A stretch of DNA of 64,000 nt from Stentor coeruleus. Taxonomy: Eukaryota; Ciliophora; Heterotrichea; Heterotrichida; Stentoridae. The DNA is taken from positions 88,601 to 152,600 of the forward strand of contig MPUH01000032.1 in assembly GCA_001970955.1 (NCBI GenBank). Reading direction: 5' to 3'. The notes under the pieces are model-generated. The model made no database searches and was not told the origin of the DNA. It worked only from the letters and a program-made list of their open reading frames with translations. The translations under genes were made by a program, and so were the position numbers. Each line of letters begins with the position of its first letter. Positions within the stretch are counted from its first letter, which is position 1. Below, one piece after another: positions 62,299-64,000 of the stretch.

Positions 62299-63594
62299 CT
62301 ATATAAACTCATGTAAAGTTATAGCAGTGGACTCCAAAGAAAAGCGGTTCATAATCACAAAGCTTTTTGTTGTACTAAACCTAGGAACAGCAATCATTCT
62401 TACACCTTCATTGCTAATAGCAGTTTTATAACCTCTCATATTTCCTACAACATAAATATTAGGTAGTTGATCAATAATAAAAGGATCTGTGTTTTGTATT
62501 GGGATGCATTGTAAAGCATCAGGAGCTGTTGGAGCAATATGCCTATAATTTAAAGTCAATTCCATAATCTCTAATTCATTCATTGTTTCTGGCAAATACT
62601 GAGACATAGAATTAATATTCTGTCCTGATGTGCATAAAGTTCTAACCCCATCAATTTCAAACTCATAAGGGTTAGGTACTGACCTCAAAGCTGAGTATAT
62701 AGCAGCTTTAGGAAACAAATAAGGACTTAAAGGTTGTTGTGGTAACGAAGCATTAGTTGGATCCATCTCCCCAGGGATAACATCCACAGGGAAAATCCCA
62801 GCTAACTCAGCCATAATCGTATCTAACTGTTTAAGCGAACTACTCATTTCCTTAAACCCTTTTAACTCACTTTCCCCAACAGCTTTTCTATCAACAGTTC
62901 TCGCATTAACCGGTTTATAAATGGAATCCCCTAAAATCACAAGCCTAACAATTCTCCCACTAACAGACCCTTCACTATCTTCAAGTCCTCCAAGTAAAAA
63001 GTCTGCAAAAACATGTAAAAGTGTATGAGAAAAATTAGGATTCCCAACTTCAAGTCCTGAAACAAAGCATATAAGTTCATCTTTATACTGAGTAATCTGT
63101 GGTGGAAGATTAACTATAGGTAAAATCATCTCCATAGCTTCTAATGATGCATCTTCTCTAATAAAACCTTTTATTCCAATAACAACACCAGTAATTAAAT
63201 GTTCCCAACACCCATAAAGTGTATCTGTTTGTATTTTTAATCTACCATTCTCATCTTCTATATACAGTAAGTCTTTATTACTTGAGAAATTCCCCAAACT
63301 TGGTCTTGGATCGATTATCCCAACTTTTACTATATATTTTTCTATGTTTGATATCCTTTCTTTATGTGATCTGATTATTATCCCTATAACTAATACCTCT
63401 TGACCAACTTTTACTTCGGTTATTCTTTCGAATAATATTTTTTTATATGCTTCAGTTGGTATTCTTGTACGTAATTTGCTAAGACGATTACGGTATAAGT
63501 TGAAGTATTGATGGGTGAATGATAAGTCTTGGTTAAATCTTGATCCTGTGTAAATGTAGTTGTAGGCTATGTCTCTGGTTTTCCCGCCTTGCAT
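62299..63594 (-). CDS. POLD2: DNA polymerase delta small subunit (B-subunit)
   Basis: The 431-residue protein aligns along its length with POLD2/p50: N-terminal FNLYRNRLSKL, the OB-like region LYIEDENGRLKI, FVSGLEVGN at the start of the inactivated calcineurin-like domain, LADF-type HVFADFLLG, VDVIPGEMDPTNASLPQQPL, CTSGQNI and LNYRHIAPTAPDAL. The phosphoesterase active-site ligands are degenerate, as in all eukaryotic B-subunits. It bridges the catalytic subunit to POLD3 during lagging-strand synthesis. Length normal, single exon, start MQGGKTRDIAYNY at 63594, stop TAG at 62299. Confidence 0.96.
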   Translation of the reverse strand: MQGGKTRDIAYNYIYTGSRFNQDLSFTHQYFNLYRNRLSKLRTRIPTEAYKKILFERITEVKVGQEVLVIGIIIRSHKERISNIEKYIVKVGIIDPRPSLGNFSSNKDLLYIEDENGRLKIQTDTLYGCWEHLITGVVIGIKGFIREDASLEAMEMILPIVNLPPQITQYKDELICFVSGLEVGNPNFSHTLLHVFADFLLGGLEDSEGSVSGRIVRLVILGDSIYKPVNARTVDRKAVGESELKGFKEMSSSLKQLDTIMAELAGIFPVDVIPGEMDPTNASLPQQPLSPYLFPKAAIYSALRSVPNPYEFEIDGVRTLCTSGQNINSMSQYLPETMNELEIMELTLNYRHIAPTAPDALQCIPIQNTDPFIIDQLPNIYVVGNMRGYKTAISNEGVRMIAVPRFSTTKSFVIMNRFSLESTAITLHEFI

Positions 63595-64000
63595 TTTTAT
63601 TTGTGTAATTATGAGATATTAGGAAAATTAAGAAGATTTTTTTTGGGTTGATTATTTTTTTTATATTGTGGATTGGCTTTTTTTAGGTTGATTTAAAGGA
63701 TTTTAGCACTTTTTGGAGAGGATTTGAAGATTTTTTTTGGGGATAATGATAGGATTAAGGTGGTGTTTTGGGATATTTTTATTATGATTTATTTGGAGTT
63801 GTTGGAAAATATTAAGTTTTAGTTTTTTGTTGATATATGAGGAGAGAATAATTGGATGTTTGTATTGGTTTTAATCTTAGGCTTTGATTCTTTAGGCAGA
63901 ATGTTGTATATAGAAGTATTTTTGGATGATAGTAGTTAGTCCATAATAAATATCTTGGTGGTTTTTTTATTATTTGATTTAGAATCATTAATTTTTATAT
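63595..64000. other. upstream flank of POLD2, no gene seen
   Basis: T/G-rich on the plus strand (A/C-rich in POLD2 sense), as seen upstream of other genes here. No frame recognised before the window ends. Confidence 0.55.

Overview
The window looks like a piece of a ciliate macronuclear genome, most likely a heterotrich close to Stentor. It is strongly AT-rich and gene-dense. Proteins are read with the standard code: TAA, TAG and TGA all appear as terminal stops, and TGA ends the gene at 13455. Ordinary genes are interrupted, if at all, by introns of exactly 15 nt (GTAA...TAG). Seven such introns were placed by frame restoration in the DYRK kinase, the RING protein, the cysteine-rich receptor, AFG1 and the 7TM protein. 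No tRNA, rRNA, CRISPR array, transposon or viral element was recognised.

The most striking content is a pair of paralogous genes, 3046-5045 (+) and 35318-37193 (-). Each has a B-box-like zinc-binding N-terminus, a conserved block ending in K-[FY]-[VI]-F-L, and a conserved C-terminal exon (VY[DK]W ... WIK.YKECNY). Between the two conserved blocks lies about 1.2-1.3 kb that has stops in every frame but parses completely into consecutive GT...AG units of 15 nt (rarely 16 or 17). These units are separated by micro-exons of 3, 9, 15, 18, 24, 27 or 36 nt, or by nothing at all (AG directly abutting GT). Removing 61 introns in the first gene and 59 in the second gives uninterrupted frames of 357 and 329 residues that join the conserved flanks. 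All these introns are phase 1 and every internal exon is a multiple of 3. This reads as an intron-bearing minisatellite inserted between two strands of a conserved module, and I know of no description of such an array.

Layout. 1-3 kb: an AGC pseudokinase (cut by the window edge) and an HD2/nucleoplasmin-type histone chaperone. 3-5 kb: first intron-array gene. 5.4-8.9 kb: cysteine-rich multi-TM receptor (-). 9.3-12.7 kb: long coiled-coil protein and a tiny acylated protein (+). 13.4-17 kb: B-box pseudokinase, dynein roadblock light chain and C2H2 zinc-finger protein (-). 18.3-23.8 kb: histone H2A variant, 4TM protein, RING-H2 E3 ligase, CAP/EF-hand fusion and V-ATPase subunit F. 24.4-27 kb: CSA-like WD protein and a coiled-coil protein. 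27.9-33 kb: kinase cluster (CaMKK-like and two tail-to-tail DYRKs). 33.6-37.2 kb: thioredoxin/ZZ protein and second intron-array gene. 38.4-40.8 kb: a tandem pair of unclassified paralogs. 40.8-45 kb: a gene desert. 45-55 kb: TPR/IQ protein, RPN8, C2-like/coiled-coil protein, 7TM protein, phosphatidylserine synthase and FHA protein. 56-64 kb: MGCG protein with an in-frame TAG, Ser/Arg-rich coiled-coil protein, AFG1 ATPase and POLD2.

Most genes are unrelated neighbours rather than a pathway. Themes are signalling (five kinase-fold genes, two of them probably dead), chromatin and replication (HD2-like, H2A variant, POLD2, CSA-like), proteostasis (RPN8, RING, AFG1) and cytoskeleton (roadblock, coiled coils). 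The assembly has five single-N joins, each flanked by a 61-149 nt direct duplication with one mismatch. Two further short duplications break host genes at 8.3 and 50.0 kb.
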